A stretch of 64,000 nucleotides of DNA, taken from contig CAWGGM010000011.1 in NCBI GenBank assembly GCA_963822115.1, forward strand, positions 248,001 to 312,000, in the 5' to 3' direction. This DNA comes from CAWDXG01 sp963822115 (GTDB lineage: Bacteria; Myxococcota_A; Polyangia; Polyangiales; Polyangiaceae). The notes under the pieces are model-generated. The model was not told where the DNA came from. It ran no database searches and saw nothing but the letters and a program-made list of their open reading frames with translations. Shown here in pieces: positions 1-8,682 of the stretch (positions within the stretch are counted from its first letter, which is position 1; every line of letters starts with the position of its first letter). A program made the translations under genes and the position numbers.

Positions 1-1872
1 GGCAAGCTCCGGGTCGAGGCGGAGCTCGAGTGTGCCCACGTCGGTATGGAGCTCGAGCTTCACTTTCCCCGCCAGGGCCTGTGCCAGCTCGGGCGGCGGC
101 TTGTCCGGTGGTGTGAACTTGTCGCAGCGGCGACCGCGGTCGCCGAGCCCTCGAAGCGCCTTCTCGGCGTGCTTGCGCAGCGTGGGGTTCGGGTCGTGAC
201 AGAATTTATCGAGCTTCGGCTTGAACGCGAGCAGCTGCAGCGCCGCGACGGCGTCCATCAGCGAACAGCGCACTTCAATCGCGTCCGGCGGGCGCTTCAC
301 GCCGAAGGCCTGCTCGAGAGCCTTGACCACAGCGGTTGCGGGCTTGATGGCAGCCGGGGGCGCGCCGCCGTCCTGTTCGGTGGGTGGCGTACGCCGCTCG
401 GTCTCGGCGCGATCGGGAAAGCCCGCCAGCACCTGTGCCGCCGTCGCGACCGTTCCGGCCTGCTTGGCTCCGAGTGCGGCTTCGAGCAACTGCTCGGGAT
501 GCGGGATTTCCGGATGCGTCGGGATCAGCTCGAGCGCGGCCTGACGCACCACAGGGTTGTCCGACGTGGCGAACACCTTCCAGCGCCGATAGCGCGCGGC
601 GGTCAGCGGCCCACGCCCCAGCACCTTCACGACCGCCAGAGCGCCGGTCCGGCCCTTCGGGTCGGGATCGCAGCCCACGAGCCTGTGGGAAAGGCTCGCC
701 GTGCCGGCCAGGAGCGATGCCGAACGGCAGCGCAGCTTCACGATGCGGCGCGTGAGCGCGGCAGACCCGTGCTCCGGCAGCGGCAGCTCGGCCAGCTTCG
801 ACAGCTCGTCCTTGGCAGCGCGCGCGGGATATTCCAGGGCGTCGAGCGTCGAAACCAGCGGTCCCCAGTCGGGGGAGACGAGATGCTTGGCATCGGCGGT
901 CTTGTCCGTGGGAGCGAGCCTGGACAGCGCGCCGATCAGTGCGGTCTGTCCGCTCTTGCCGAACTTCGCCAGCTCGCGGGCGGCATCGGCTCGTGCATCG
1001 GCGGCCACGTGCAGGTCGACGAGCACCCTCGACAGCGGTTCGACGGCGGCGTCGCCCGCGTGCCCCAGAGCACGGACTGCGAAGCGCAGCGCATCGCCCT
1101 TCGCGCTTGTGAGCACCTTGTCCGCGACGGCCAGGAGCCGCGTCTGCACGGGAGCGCCGAGGGCCCCGAGGCGGCTGATCGGGAACAGCGCGTTGTCGAG
1201 CGGATGGTCCTTGCGGCTCGCAGCATCCAGCAGCGCGACCACGGTCGCGTCGTCGAGGTGCTTGTGCTGTGAAGCGAGGGTGCCCAGCGCCAACGCGGCG
1301 GCGTGTGCGCGGGGTCCGGAGCCATCCAGCCATGCGCGCAGCGTGCGCTCGGCTTCGCTGTCGTCGCAGCGCCCCAGCGCGTCGTTGATCGCGAGGATCG
1401 GATCGAGCGGGTCGGCGGGGTGCGTTCCGCTGCGAGCCCGCGCCGGTGACAGCGCCAGCGAGGCTGCACGCGACACGAGCAGCCGCACCGTCGTGGGACC
1501 GTGCCCGGCGCAGGTCTGCCCCAGGCCAAACGCCGACCAGGCGACGACTTGCGGGTCCTCGTCGGACAGCGAGTGGGCCAGCAGCTTGTCGGCGCGAGTG
1601 TCGGCGATGCGCGCCAGCGCCCGCGCTGCGTGTCGTCGTACGTCCACGTCGCGGCTGTCGAGATCGGTGTCCTTGACCGCGGCGGAGTCGCGGCGCGCTT
1701 CGGCCGACACCAGCGCCTTGATCCGGGCCTGTGTTTTGGGTGGCGGGCCCTTCTCCGGTGTCGAGGCGGAGCTGGACGCAGCTGCTCCCGCGGTTGGCGA
1801 ACCGTCGTGGTGCGCGCAGCCCCGGCACGCGGGCAACACGGCGAGCAGCAGAGCCAGTGCCGACGACCTCAC
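1..1872 (-). CDS. HEAT-repeat lipoprotein with probable C-terminal cyclophilin domain (3' end outside window)
   Basis: Reading from a GTG at 1872, the frame stays open to base 1 (624 codons) and leaves the window. The N-terminus is a lipoprotein signal with lipobox LPAC (Cys16). Residues about 50-560 are helical Ala/Leu-rich repeats typical of HEAT or PBS-lyase repeats. The last visible residues, KLELHTDVGTLELRLDPE, match the first strands of cyclophilin-type peptidyl-prolyl isomerases. The likely protein is therefore an outer-membrane- or periplasm-anchored scaffold carrying a PPIase. The GTG overlaps the TGA of the upstream ydcF-like gene (GTGA), which fixes the start and suggests coupling. 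The isomerase active site is not in view, so activity cannot be judged. Confidence 0.75.
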   Translation of the reverse strand, partial: MRSSALALLLAVLPACRGCAHHDGSPTAGAAASSSASTPEKGPPPKTQARIKALVSAEARRDSAAVKDTDLDSRDVDVRRHAARALARIADTRADKLLAHSLSDEDPQVVAWSAFGLGQTCAGHGPTTVRLLVSRAASLALSPARARSGTHPADPLDPILAINDALGRCDDSEAERTLRAWLDGSGPRAHAAALALGTLASQHKHLDDATVVALLDAASRKDHPLDNALFPISRLGALGAPVQTRLLAVADKVLTSAKGDALRFAVRALGHAGDAAVEPLSRVLVDLHVAADARADAARELAKFGKSGQTALIGALSRLAPTDKTADAKHLVSPDWGPLVSTLDALEYPARAAKDELSKLAELPLPEHGSAALTRRIVKLRCRSASLLAGTASLSHRLVGCDPDPKGRTGALAVVKVLGRGPLTAARYRRWKVFATSDNPVVRQAALELIPTHPEIPHPEQLLEAALGAKQAGTVATAAQVLAGFPDRAETERRTPPTEQDGGAPPAAIKPATAVVKALEQAFGVKRPPDAIEVRCSLMDAVAALQLLAFKPKLDKFCHDPNPTLRKHAEKALRGLGDRGRRCDKFTPPDKPPPELAQALAGKVKLELHTDVGTLELRLDPELA

Positions 1873-2357
1873 GCCGATTCCGGGCCTCGATGTGCCAGCC
1901 GGGTGAGCCACCAGCTGCCGCGCTCGCGCAGCGCGCGCGCTAGCCGGCGTGCCGAGGGCACTGGTGGGGACTCGGCGGGCAGCGCCGTGGCGTCGAGCCC
2001 GACCAGGTGGAAGCTCGCCAGCGCGCGCGGCATGTGCCAGTCGCACGTCACGACGCCGACGCGCCGGCTGCCGCGCGCGCGCAGGAGTCGCTCCGAGTAG
2101 ACAGCGTTGCCGAGCGTCGTCAGCGACTGCCACTCGCGGATGATCGCTTCGGGGTCCACGCCCAGCGCCACCAGCTCCTGACCGAGCGCGTCCGTCTCGG
2201 CCACGCCGTACCAGCGGCGCCCGCCGCTGGCGACGATCACCGGGGCGACACCTTCGTGCCACGCGCGTGCAGCCCGCCGCGCACGGCGGAGCGCGGCCGC
2301 AGCAGGCTTCCCGCCGGGCCCGATGCGGCATCCGAGCAACACGATGGCGTCGAGCAC
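1869..2357 (-). CDS. YdcF/DUF218 family protein
   Basis: 162 aa. The protein has the DUF218 (YdcF/ElyC/SanA) layout: an N-terminal strand VLLGCRIGPGG, the ASGG turn near residue 44, the SLTTLGNA helix start near residue 88, and VVTCDWHMPRA near residue 111, which corresponds to the conserved strand-His-Arg-Ala motif. The family is a Rossmann-like fold linked to envelope or exopolysaccharide homeostasis; the substrate is unknown. There is no N-terminal membrane anchor, so this is the short cytosolic form. Its stop overlaps the start of the downstream HEAT lipoprotein, so the two are probably co-expressed. A short divergent gap separates it from the S41 protease. Confidence 0.8.
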   Translation of the reverse strand: MLDAIVLLGCRIGPGGKPAAAALRRARRAARAWHEGVAPVIVASGGRRWYGVAETDALGQELVALGVDPEAIIREWQSLTTLGNAVYSERLLRARGSRRVGVVTCDWHMPRALASFHLVGLDATALPAESPPVPSARRLARALRERGSWWLTRLAHRGPESA

Positions 2358-2438
2358 GCGGCGAAGATAGCCCCCGCGCGTCTACAAATCTCCCCGTTTT
2401 CAGGTGTTGGGTCCGCCCGGTGCTACCATCCCGCCCTC

Positions 2439-4370
2439 ATGACCTCGCCGGCTCGTGTCGCTGCAGCCGTGGTGCTCGCCGGTGTGGCGGCGCTGGGCGC
2501 CAGCACGCTGCTGATCCGGGCGAAGCACCACGCCGGGCACTCCGCTCCGGTGGCTTCCGTGGCCGGCGCCCCGGCCAGGGTTCCTGGGCCGGTGGAGTCG
2601 GCCGCGCCGCCCGATCCGGACGCGCAGTGCTCGGTGCGCCCGCTGAAGATGCCGAGCGGTCTGCCGACGGAGCTCACGTGCCGCGAAGCGCGGCAGGTGA
2701 TCGCAGAGGTGCGCGCCCGCATCGCCGAGCCCGCCGGCCATCCCGAGCCGCGGGCCTTCGCGCAAACGGTCACCGGGTGGCTTGATCCCCACGGGCTGTG
2801 GTCGGCCGCACCCGACGCGCCGGCGGCGCGCACCATCCGCAGTCTGGCGGTGCCGCTCATCGCCGAGCTGGAGAGGCCGCCACGCGCCGATGCCCCCTGC
2901 GCCGCAGCGCGCCGGATCGCCGCGGTGACCCAGGGCTGGGTCGAGTCGTTGCGGCGCGATTTCGACGCGGCCGAGCAGCGCGCCCCGACCTTGTCGCGGG
3001 CGCGCACCTTCGCGCTCGACAGTCGCGGCGTCTTCCAGGATGACCCCGTCACGCGTCCCTCGCGCCAGTTGGCGGCGGAGCTGGGCTCGCGCGCGGGCAG
3101 CTTTGCCAAGGCCTACGGCTGGGCCGGGCAGAAAGTGGAGCAGAACGCCGCCGAGCGGCTGCTGCCGATGCTGGGCATCGATCACTGGACGGGCATCGTG
3201 CTGGCGGCAGCCGTGCGCGCGTACGTTCCGGGCATCGACGCGCACGGACAGTGGGCGCCGCTCGACGAGGAGTGGTCGCTCTACTCTGCCGATGCGACGG
3301 TGGACACCGGCCCGCGTCTGTGGGGGCAGATGATGCGGACACCGATCGGCGTGCGCGTCGTCCAGGACCCCGCGCCGCCGCTCCGGGTCGGCGATCTCGT
3401 GCTCGCCGTCGGCGGCATTCCCACGGCTGGGCTGAGCGTCGAGCAGGTGGAGCAGCTGTCGCGCCTGGAGGCGGTCGGCGGCGAGACATCGCGCAGCGTC
3501 CAGCTGCTCCGGCGGGGCGCCGCGGCTCCGCTCGGGGTCGACGTGGAGCTGCCCGGCGACGCCGACGACTCGTCGCCCGAGCCGCAGCTCGATGCCGAGC
3601 GCGTGCCGTACGGCGATGGCGAGGTGCTGGTCGTCTCGGTGCCGGACGTGCCGGACGGTCTGGGCGACGAGCTGGCGCGTCTGGTGGCGGACGCCCGGAC
3701 CGGCAAGCCGCCTGAAGGCATCCTGCTCGATCTGCGCGGCAACGGCGGAGGCTCCACCGACGGCGCAGCGGGGGCCATCGGTGTCTTCCTGCCCGGGGCT
3801 CCGAGCTTTCCATTGCGTCATCGCGGCGGCACGCTGGAAATCCAGCGCGCGGTCACACCGCCGTCCGACTCGCAGTGGCACGGCCCCGTCGCGAGCCTCG
3901 TGGACGGGTACACCGCGAGCGCCGCGGAGATGATCGCCGGCGCCATCGGCAGCTATCACCGCGGTCCGATCGTCGGATCGCGGACCTTTGGCAAGGGCTG
4001 CATCCAGGAATACTTCGACGATCGCTCCGGTCTGGGCGTGCTGCGTCTGACGACCATGCTGTTCGCGCTGCCCGACGGCTCGCCGTTGCAGCACGTGGGC
4101 CTTTCGCCGGATATCCGCATGGGGACATCCCCGGGGCGCGACACCGAGAAGACACTCGCGGACACGCTGCCTTCCTGGCGGGGCCCCGACGTGCGTCGGA
4201 AGGCGCTGGTCGGAGGTCCCGCATGGCCCCCCGACCACGGGCACGTCGGACCCTGCCGGGATGTCGCAGTCTGCCGCGCTCTCAGGCGCCTCGGCGCGGC
4301 GTCCGTGCGGCGCAGAGCGGCAGCGGTTGTGCCGCGGGGGCCGCGTCGCACGTCCAGCGCTGCGCACTAG
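2439..4370 (+). CDS. S41-family C-terminal processing protease
   Basis: 643 aa from the ATG at 2439, chosen because it is followed at once by a hydrophobic N-terminal segment (about residues 8-27), although the frame is open further upstream. A PDZ-like region lies near residues 300-375 (VGDLVLAVGG). The S41 domain has LDLRGNGGGS near 430, the nucleophile segment TASAAEM near 490 (Ser of SAAE) and the general base in TFGKG near 517. These are the Ser/Lys dyad positions of CtpA/Tsp proteases, so the enzyme is probably active in the periplasm. The C-terminal 60-70 residues are Arg/Ala-rich and match nothing I know. The gene stands alone before pcnB. Confidence 0.85.
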   Translation: MTSPARVAAAVVLAGVAALGASTLLIRAKHHAGHSAPVASVAGAPARVPGPVESAAPPDPDAQCSVRPLKMPSGLPTELTCREARQVIAEVRARIAEPAGHPEPRAFAQTVTGWLDPHGLWSAAPDAPAARTIRSLAVPLIAELERPPRADAPCAAARRIAAVTQGWVESLRRDFDAAEQRAPTLSRARTFALDSRGVFQDDPVTRPSRQLAAELGSRAGSFAKAYGWAGQKVEQNAAERLLPMLGIDHWTGIVLAAAVRAYVPGIDAHGQWAPLDEEWSLYSADATVDTGPRLWGQMMRTPIGVRVVQDPAPPLRVGDLVLAVGGIPTAGLSVEQVEQLSRLEAVGGETSRSVQLLRRGAAAPLGVDVELPGDADDSSPEPQLDAERVPYGDGEVLVVSVPDVPDGLGDELARLVADARTGKPPEGILLDLRGNGGGSTDGAAGAIGVFLPGAPSFPLRHRGGTLEIQRAVTPPSDSQWHGPVASLVDGYTASAAEMIAGAIGSYHRGPIVGSRTFGKGCIQEYFDDRSGLGVLRLTTMLFALPDGSPLQHVGLSPDIRMGTSPGRDTEKTLADTLPSWRGPDVRRKALVGGPAWPPDHGHVGPCRDVAVCRALRRLGAASVRRRAAAVVPRGPRRTSSAAH

Positions 4371-4476
4371 AAGCGCCGGGTGCCAGCGGCGCGGGCTGGT
4401 TTCCAGGCCTGGAGCCTGCTAAACGCCTGGACAGAACGGCGGCCTCGCGTGAGCTCGGGAGGACGCCCGAGGTCAG

Positions 4477-6060
4477 ATGGGACGTACGACGACGCCCCCT
4501 AGCGCAAAACATGACGAGTCTTCCAGCAGGCCCCCGGGCCCGGAAGAACGCACCGGACGGCGACCGGCGAAAGCCCGGACGAGCCGCCGGGGAGCTGCCA
4601 GGACGAGCGCCGCCAGATCAGACGAGGAATTGGTGACGCAGCGCGTTACAGACGCGGACAGTGCTGCTGCAAAAGCTGAAGAGCGCCGCGCGGCGCGCCG
4701 ACAGGCACGCCGCGCGCGCAGCGAGGCCCAGGCAGCGCGCCGAGGCGACCAGCCGGCGGGCGGAGAAGCGCGGACCGAGCGCAAGCGTCGGTCGCGCGCG
4801 CGCAGCGAGCCCCCTGACAGCGAACCGGCGCCGAAGAGCTCGCGCGCCCCGGACTGGGTCGAGCAGCCGGTGGTCTATCCCGTCGAGCTCGACGAGGAAC
4901 GCGTTGACGACGATGCCGCCAAGGTCGTGCGTCGCCTCACCCGACATGGCTACGAGGCCTATCTCGTCGGGGGCTGCGTGCGCGACCTGCTCGTGGAGCG
5001 TTCGCCCAAGGACTTCGACGTGGCCACCAGCGCGCGTCCCGACGATGTGCGGCGTCTGTTCCGCAACTCGCGCATCATCGGCCGCCGTTTCCGCCTGGTC
5101 CACGTGCTGTTCGGAGGCGGCAAGGTGATCGAGACGGCGACCTTCCGCCGCAGCCCGCAGCAGGACGAGGACAAGAACGGCGATGACCTGCTGATCCGCA
5201 ACGACAACGTGTTCGGCGACGCGCACGAGGACGCCGCGCGGCGGGACTTCACCATCAACGGCCTGTTCTACGACCTCGAGCGGCGGCGCGTACTGGACTG
5301 GGTCGGCGGCATGCCGGACATCGAGCGGCGTGCGGTGCACACCATTGGCGATCCGGTGGTGCGCTTCCTCGAGGATCCGGTGCGCATCCTGCGCGCCATC
5401 AAGTTCAGCGCGCGCCTCGATTTCGGCATCACTCCGGACGTGTACGACGCCATCGTCCACTGCCGCGGCGCGCTGGCGATGGCAGCCCGTCCCCGGCTGT
5501 TCGAGGAAGTGCTCAGGCTGATGCGCGGCGGCGCCGCGCATCGCTCCATCTGGCTCGCGTGGGAGACGGGCGTGCTCGATGTGCTGTTGCCCGAGCTGGC
5601 CGCGTACCTGTCCGACGTGGAAGAGAGCCACAGCCTGATGTGGCGGCTGCTCACTGAAGTCGATCGACGCACCGCCGAACGGGGAGCGCCACTCGACGAC
5701 ATCGTGCTGTTCACCGTCCTTCTGCTCGAACCGATGCGCGAAGCCTGCAGCGGCACGCGCGATCGTATGGAAGCGGCCTACGACTTCATGGAGGTCGCGG
5801 TCGATCGGCTCAACGTGCCGCGTCGCATCGCCGACGCGGTGAGGCGCATCGTCGCTGTGTTGCCGCGACTCGAAGCGGGGCGCCCTGGGCGCTTCACGAA
5901 CACGCCGCTGTATCCCTTCGCGCACGAGGTGGTCGAGATGAGCCAGGGGGCGCGCGGCGCGGCCTCGCTGCTCGGTCCGGCACCCGCCGATGCGGACAGT
6001 GCGGGGGCGCGTCTGGGCCGCCGCCGTCGTCGCCGTCGACCACGCCGCCGGGAGTCGTAG
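4477..6060 (+). CDS. pcnB: poly(A) polymerase I / polynucleotide adenylyltransferase
   Basis: 527 aa. The class II nucleotidyltransferase core starts near residue 160: LVGGCVRDLL, then KDFDVAT with the metal-binding D-x-D, RRDFTINGLFYD, and EDPVRILRAIKFSARL of the neck domain. These blocks in this order distinguish the PcnB/CCA family, and the long basic flanks favour PcnB (RNA 3' polyadenylation that promotes decay) over CCA-adding enzymes. The first 125 residues are a low-complexity Arg/Glu/Ala extension and the C-terminus ends in an Arg-rich tail; both probably bind RNA. The true start may lie downstream within the basic extension. The next gene begins 2 bases after the stop, suggesting a shared transcript. 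Confidence 0.88.
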   Translation: MGRTTTPPSAKHDESSSRPPGPEERTGRRPAKARTSRRGAARTSAARSDEELVTQRVTDADSAAAKAEERRAARRQARRARSEAQAARRGDQPAGGEARTERKRRSRARSEPPDSEPAPKSSRAPDWVEQPVVYPVELDEERVDDDAAKVVRRLTRHGYEAYLVGGCVRDLLVERSPKDFDVATSARPDDVRRLFRNSRIIGRRFRLVHVLFGGGKVIETATFRRSPQQDEDKNGDDLLIRNDNVFGDAHEDAARRDFTINGLFYDLERRRVLDWVGGMPDIERRAVHTIGDPVVRFLEDPVRILRAIKFSARLDFGITPDVYDAIVHCRGALAMAARPRLFEEVLRLMRGGAAHRSIWLAWETGVLDVLLPELAAYLSDVEESHSLMWRLLTEVDRRTAERGAPLDDIVLFTVLLLEPMREACSGTRDRMEAAYDFMEVAVDRLNVPRRIADAVRRIVAVLPRLEAGRPGRFTNTPLYPFAHEVVEMSQGARGAASLLGPAPADADSAGARLGRRRRRRRPRRRES

Positions 6061-6062
6061 TC

Positions 6063-6689
6063 ATGGCCGAGTCCGCGGCCAGCTCGCCGCCCGACGACCC
6101 GGTGGCGGTTGCGCGCCATGCGCTGCTTGAAGGCGTCGGCAAGGAAGTCGCGGCGTCGTTTCCCGGCATCACGCGTCTGGGCGGACAGATCGTCGCGGCG
6201 CTCTACCTGACTGACGAGCCGCGCTCGATGGATCAGCTCTCGGCGGAGCTCGGCCGCTCCAAGAGCAACATCTTCGGCAACCTGCGCGCGCTAGAAGCGG
6301 CGCGCATCGTCGAGCGCAGCCGCGAGCCCGGCTCGCGCCACGATCTGTTCGCGCTGCGCGGCGCGTACCCGGACGTGATCGTCGGCGCCTACATCACGCG
6401 TATCCGTCGCGTCACGGCCGACAAGCAGGTGCTCGTGGAACACGCGCTCGGCCTGCTTGGCGACGCCGCCAGTCCCGAAGCGGAAGCGCTGCGCGGTCGC
6501 CTCGACGACCTCGGTCGCAAGTACGCGCTGTTCGGAAAGGTGTTCGACCAGCTGTTGCCGGATCTGGAAGGCCCCATCGACCTCGAGCGCCTCATCGGCC
6601 GCGTTCCGCCGCAGGTACTGACGACCATTGCGGCGATCGTTCGCGCGGCGGTGGACATCGGACACCGCTGGTCGATGCGCGAGCGGTAG
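6063..6689 (+). CDS. GbsR/MarR-type transcriptional regulator
   Basis: 208 aa. Residues about 20-100 form a winged helix: LGGQIVAALYL, SMDQLSAELGRSKSNIFGNL (recognition helix region) and VERSREPGSRHDLFAL (wing). The pattern GxxRLxGQIxAxLYLxxEP is that of the GbsR family, which represses osmoprotectant and related genes. A helical C-terminal half probably dimerises. The gene starts 2 bases after pcnB. A perfect 9-bp inverted repeat overlapping a promoter-like sequence lies just 3' (6697-6718) and is a plausible target, controlling the next gene; that link is inference. Confidence 0.8.
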   Translation: MAESAASSPPDDPVAVARHALLEGVGKEVAASFPGITRLGGQIVAALYLTDEPRSMDQLSAELGRSKSNIFGNLRALEAARIVERSREPGSRHDLFALRGAYPDVIVGAYITRIRRVTADKQVLVEHALGLLGDAASPEAEALRGRLDDLGRKYALFGKVFDQLLPDLEGPIDLERLIGRVPPQVLTTIAAIVRAAVDIGHRWSMRER

Positions 6690-6696
6690 CGGAGCC

Positions 6697-6728
6697 GCGG
6701 TTGACACCCGTCAACCGCTCCTTAGCTT
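6697..6728 (+). promoter_or_regulatory. promoter with overlapping 9-bp inverted repeat (candidate operator)
   Basis: GCGGTTGAC-ACCC-GTCAACCGC is a perfect inverted repeat at 6697-6718. It contains TTGACA (6701-6706) followed after 16 bases by TAGCTT (6723-6728), a good -35/-10 pair. The expected start site lies about 20 bases upstream of the GGAGGGAGG ribosome site of the gene at 6756. A repressor bound here would cover the -35 box. It could instead be a terminator for the upstream gene, but there is no T tract. Confidence 0.55.
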
Positions 6729-6755
6729 GCGACGAGCACCCGGAGGGAGGGGAAC

Positions 6756-7067
6756 ATGATCGTCGCACGCTGGCAGATCGACGCGCGTTTCGGGCACAAG
6801 GCGGAGGTGATCACCTCGATGAGGCGCTGGCTCGAGGAAATCGGCAGCCAGGTCGGCTGGAAGCCGGACAACACGCGCCTGCTCACCGGTTCGGTGGGAG
6901 TCGCGGAGTCGACCGTGATCACGGAAGTCGAGTTCAACAGCCTGGCCGACCTGAGCAAGGCCTGGGATCGGCTGGCCACGATCGATGCCCACAAGCAGTG
7001 GAGCAAGAACCTGGAGCCGTCGATCGTCTCGGGCAGCCACCGCTGGGAAATCCTGCGCAAGGTCTGA
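6756..7067 (+). CDS. small dimeric alpha/beta-barrel-like protein of unknown function
   Basis: 103 aa, preceded by a strong ribosome site (GGAGGGAGG, 7 bases before the ATG). No signal peptide or membrane segment. The pattern strand-helix (VARWQIDARFGHKAEVI), strand with TRLLTGSVG, then ITEVEFNSLADLSKAWDRL resembles a single ferredoxin-like half of dimeric alpha/beta-barrel (NIPSNAP/ABM-type) proteins, in which the 'WDRL...W' helix is common. No catalytic residues are recognisable. It has its own promoter just downstream of the GbsR-like regulator and may be its target. Confidence 0.7.
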   Translation: MIVARWQIDARFGHKAEVITSMRRWLEEIGSQVGWKPDNTRLLTGSVGVAESTVITEVEFNSLADLSKAWDRLATIDAHKQWSKNLEPSIVSGSHRWEILRKV

Positions 7068-7131
7068 GAGCGCCGCCATCCAAGGACCGTCCTGCAGTTG
7101 GTGTCCCTGACACTGCGGGGTACAGGCGGTC

Positions 7132-7938
7132 ATGCGATTCCGACAGGGAAGGTGCGTCCGACCATCGATGATGGTGGCGACGATTGCAGTGCTGGTCGGA
7201 GCGGCGACCAGCGCTGCCGCCAATCCTTTGTGCCGCGCCCCGGGGCTGGTGCGGGCTCCCGACGACGTTCCCGCCAACTCCCGACACCACGCTCTGGCCA
7301 TGGCCGGCACGGCAGGGGCCGTGGCTGGCGCCCGGTACTACGACCTGGGTCCGCTGAGCGCCCTCGTCGCCCGATACGGCTACGCGCCGTTTCGATCGAC
7401 CGCAGCCGTGGCCGGCTTCGATCTGTATGCGAATCTCGGCCCGGTGCGCCTCGGCCTCGAAGCTGCTGGAGGCCGGCGCTCCAGCCAGCGTCTGCGGCCC
7501 AGCCAGGAGCTCGCGCTCGACAGCTTCGACGTGTCCTTCCTGCTCGGCTACGACGTGCTGCGGGACGACGATGCTTCGGTGTTCGTGTCGACGGGGTTTG
7601 CAGGTGGAAACATCGAGCTTGCGACACGCGGCAAGGGCATGGGCGGCCTCGTGACGCTGCAGGGCCAGGAGTACGGCGTCATGTGGTACTACACCGCCTT
7701 GCCTCTGCAGCTCGGGGCGCAAGATTTCCTTCGGCTGGGCAGCGCGGATCCGGGAGACGTGTGGGTGCTGCGGTTCGGGGCGCGTGCAACCTGGTTCCAG
7801 CAGCTCGCGGGTGGCTGGAGCACCATGTCGAGCAAGAGCGGGGACAAGGGGCGCGACGTCCGCGGTCCCCCGATGGACGCAAGCGGCCCGGGTCTCCTGC
7901 TCTCGCTGGCTGTTGGTGTCGCAAGCGCCCCGCACTGA
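7132..7938 (+). CDS. exported protein, probable outer-membrane-associated beta protein
   Basis: 268 aa. An N-terminal signal (hydrophobic VATIAVLVGAATS after a basic start, cleavage probably after SAAA) leads a mature protein of alternating hydrophobic/polar strands with repeated aromatic ends (FDVSFLLGYDVL, VFVSTGFAGG, YGVMWYYTALPL, WVLRFGARATWFQ). That pattern is typical of small outer-membrane barrels. I recognise no named family. An in-frame ATG at 7168-7173 is an alternative start, still before the signal core. There is no obvious ribosome site. Confidence 0.65.
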   Translation: MRFRQGRCVRPSMMVATIAVLVGAATSAAANPLCRAPGLVRAPDDVPANSRHHALAMAGTAGAVAGARYYDLGPLSALVARYGYAPFRSTAAVAGFDLYANLGPVRLGLEAAGGRRSSQRLRPSQELALDSFDVSFLLGYDVLRDDDASVFVSTGFAGGNIELATRGKGMGGLVTLQGQEYGVMWYYTALPLQLGAQDFLRLGSADPGDVWVLRFGARATWFQQLAGGWSTMSSKSGDKGRDVRGPPMDASGPGLLLSLAVGVASAPH

Positions 7939-8118
7939 GCCAGAAACGGCGCGCGCACCACAGGTGCGACCTAGACATACATCGTCCCCCTGATCCCTAC
8001 GCGGTCTCGCTGCTAGGATGGCCGACGCGTGACGATTCCGACCCAATACGTCCTACGGCAGATGAGTCGGAACATTTCAGGTCCCGTTTTGTCTGCGTAG
8101 GTTTTCGGGAGTCGCCGG

Positions 8119-8634
8119 ATGTTGGATTGGCGGTGGGTGAGCGGAGCGGTCACGCTGCTGTCGGCATGTTGGCTCGGTGCATCCGCGCCCTCGCCCGCGC
8201 TGCCGGTGCTCTCCAGAACTGCAGCTCGCGATCTCGCTCCATTGGAGGCGTACGTCGCGTCGCATCCCGACGACGCGCAGGCGCTGACGCGGCTGACCAA
8301 CGCCTATCTCGAGAGCGCTCAGCCGGGCCTGGCGGAAGCGGCGCTGGAACGCGCGCCGGCACCGGTCCGGCGGGAGCCGCGTGTTGCCGATGCGCGGGCC
8401 CGCACGCTGTCCTACCTTGGCCAGCCGCGACTCGCTCTCTTCGTGCAGCGCTCCATGCTCGCTCGCTGCAACCAGGTACAGTGCTCGCGCACGCTCACCG
8501 CGCACGCGGCGCAGCGTGCCGGCTGGCTCGCCGAGCTGGTGCGCATGGGCGTGCGCGATCCGGCGCGCCAACCCAGGCTGGCCATGGTCGCCTATCGCCG
8601 CTCGGTTCGGGAGGTAGCCCTCGATGTGCGGTGA
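8119..8634 (+). CDS. exported TPR-like protein
   Basis: 171 aa. The N-terminal hydrophobic segment GAVTLLSACWLGAS may be a lipoprotein signal (LSAC) or a cleaved signal. Residues 40-110 contain helix pairs with TPR spacing (PLEAYVASHPDDAQALTRLTNAYLES-like pattern, Pro at the repeat end), probably two to three repeats for protein binding. Two Cys (CNQVQC) lie near 120. It is followed 48 bases later by the trypsin-like lipoprotein gene on the same strand and may share its transcript. Confidence 0.65.
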   Translation: MLDWRWVSGAVTLLSACWLGASAPSPALPVLSRTAARDLAPLEAYVASHPDDAQALTRLTNAYLESAQPGLAEAALERAPAPVRREPRVADARARTLSYLGQPRLALFVQRSMLARCNQVQCSRTLTAHAAQRAGWLAELVRMGVRDPARQPRLAMVAYRRSVREVALDVR

Positions 8635-8682
8635 GCCTTCCCGAACCCGGTTGCGCTTTGCTTCCACTCACAGGCGGGCCTG

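Noticed and set aside
275..1828. A 517-codon minus-strand frame shifted relative to the HEAT protein
   Set aside because: Its translation is Arg-rich without structure, whereas the frame from GTG 1872 gives a signal peptide, HEAT repeats and a cyclophilin start.
2007..2438. Upstream extension of the S41 protease frame by 144 codons
   Set aside because: It is antisense to the YdcF-like gene and carries no signal peptide; the ATG at 2439 begins a proper N-terminal hydrophobic segment.
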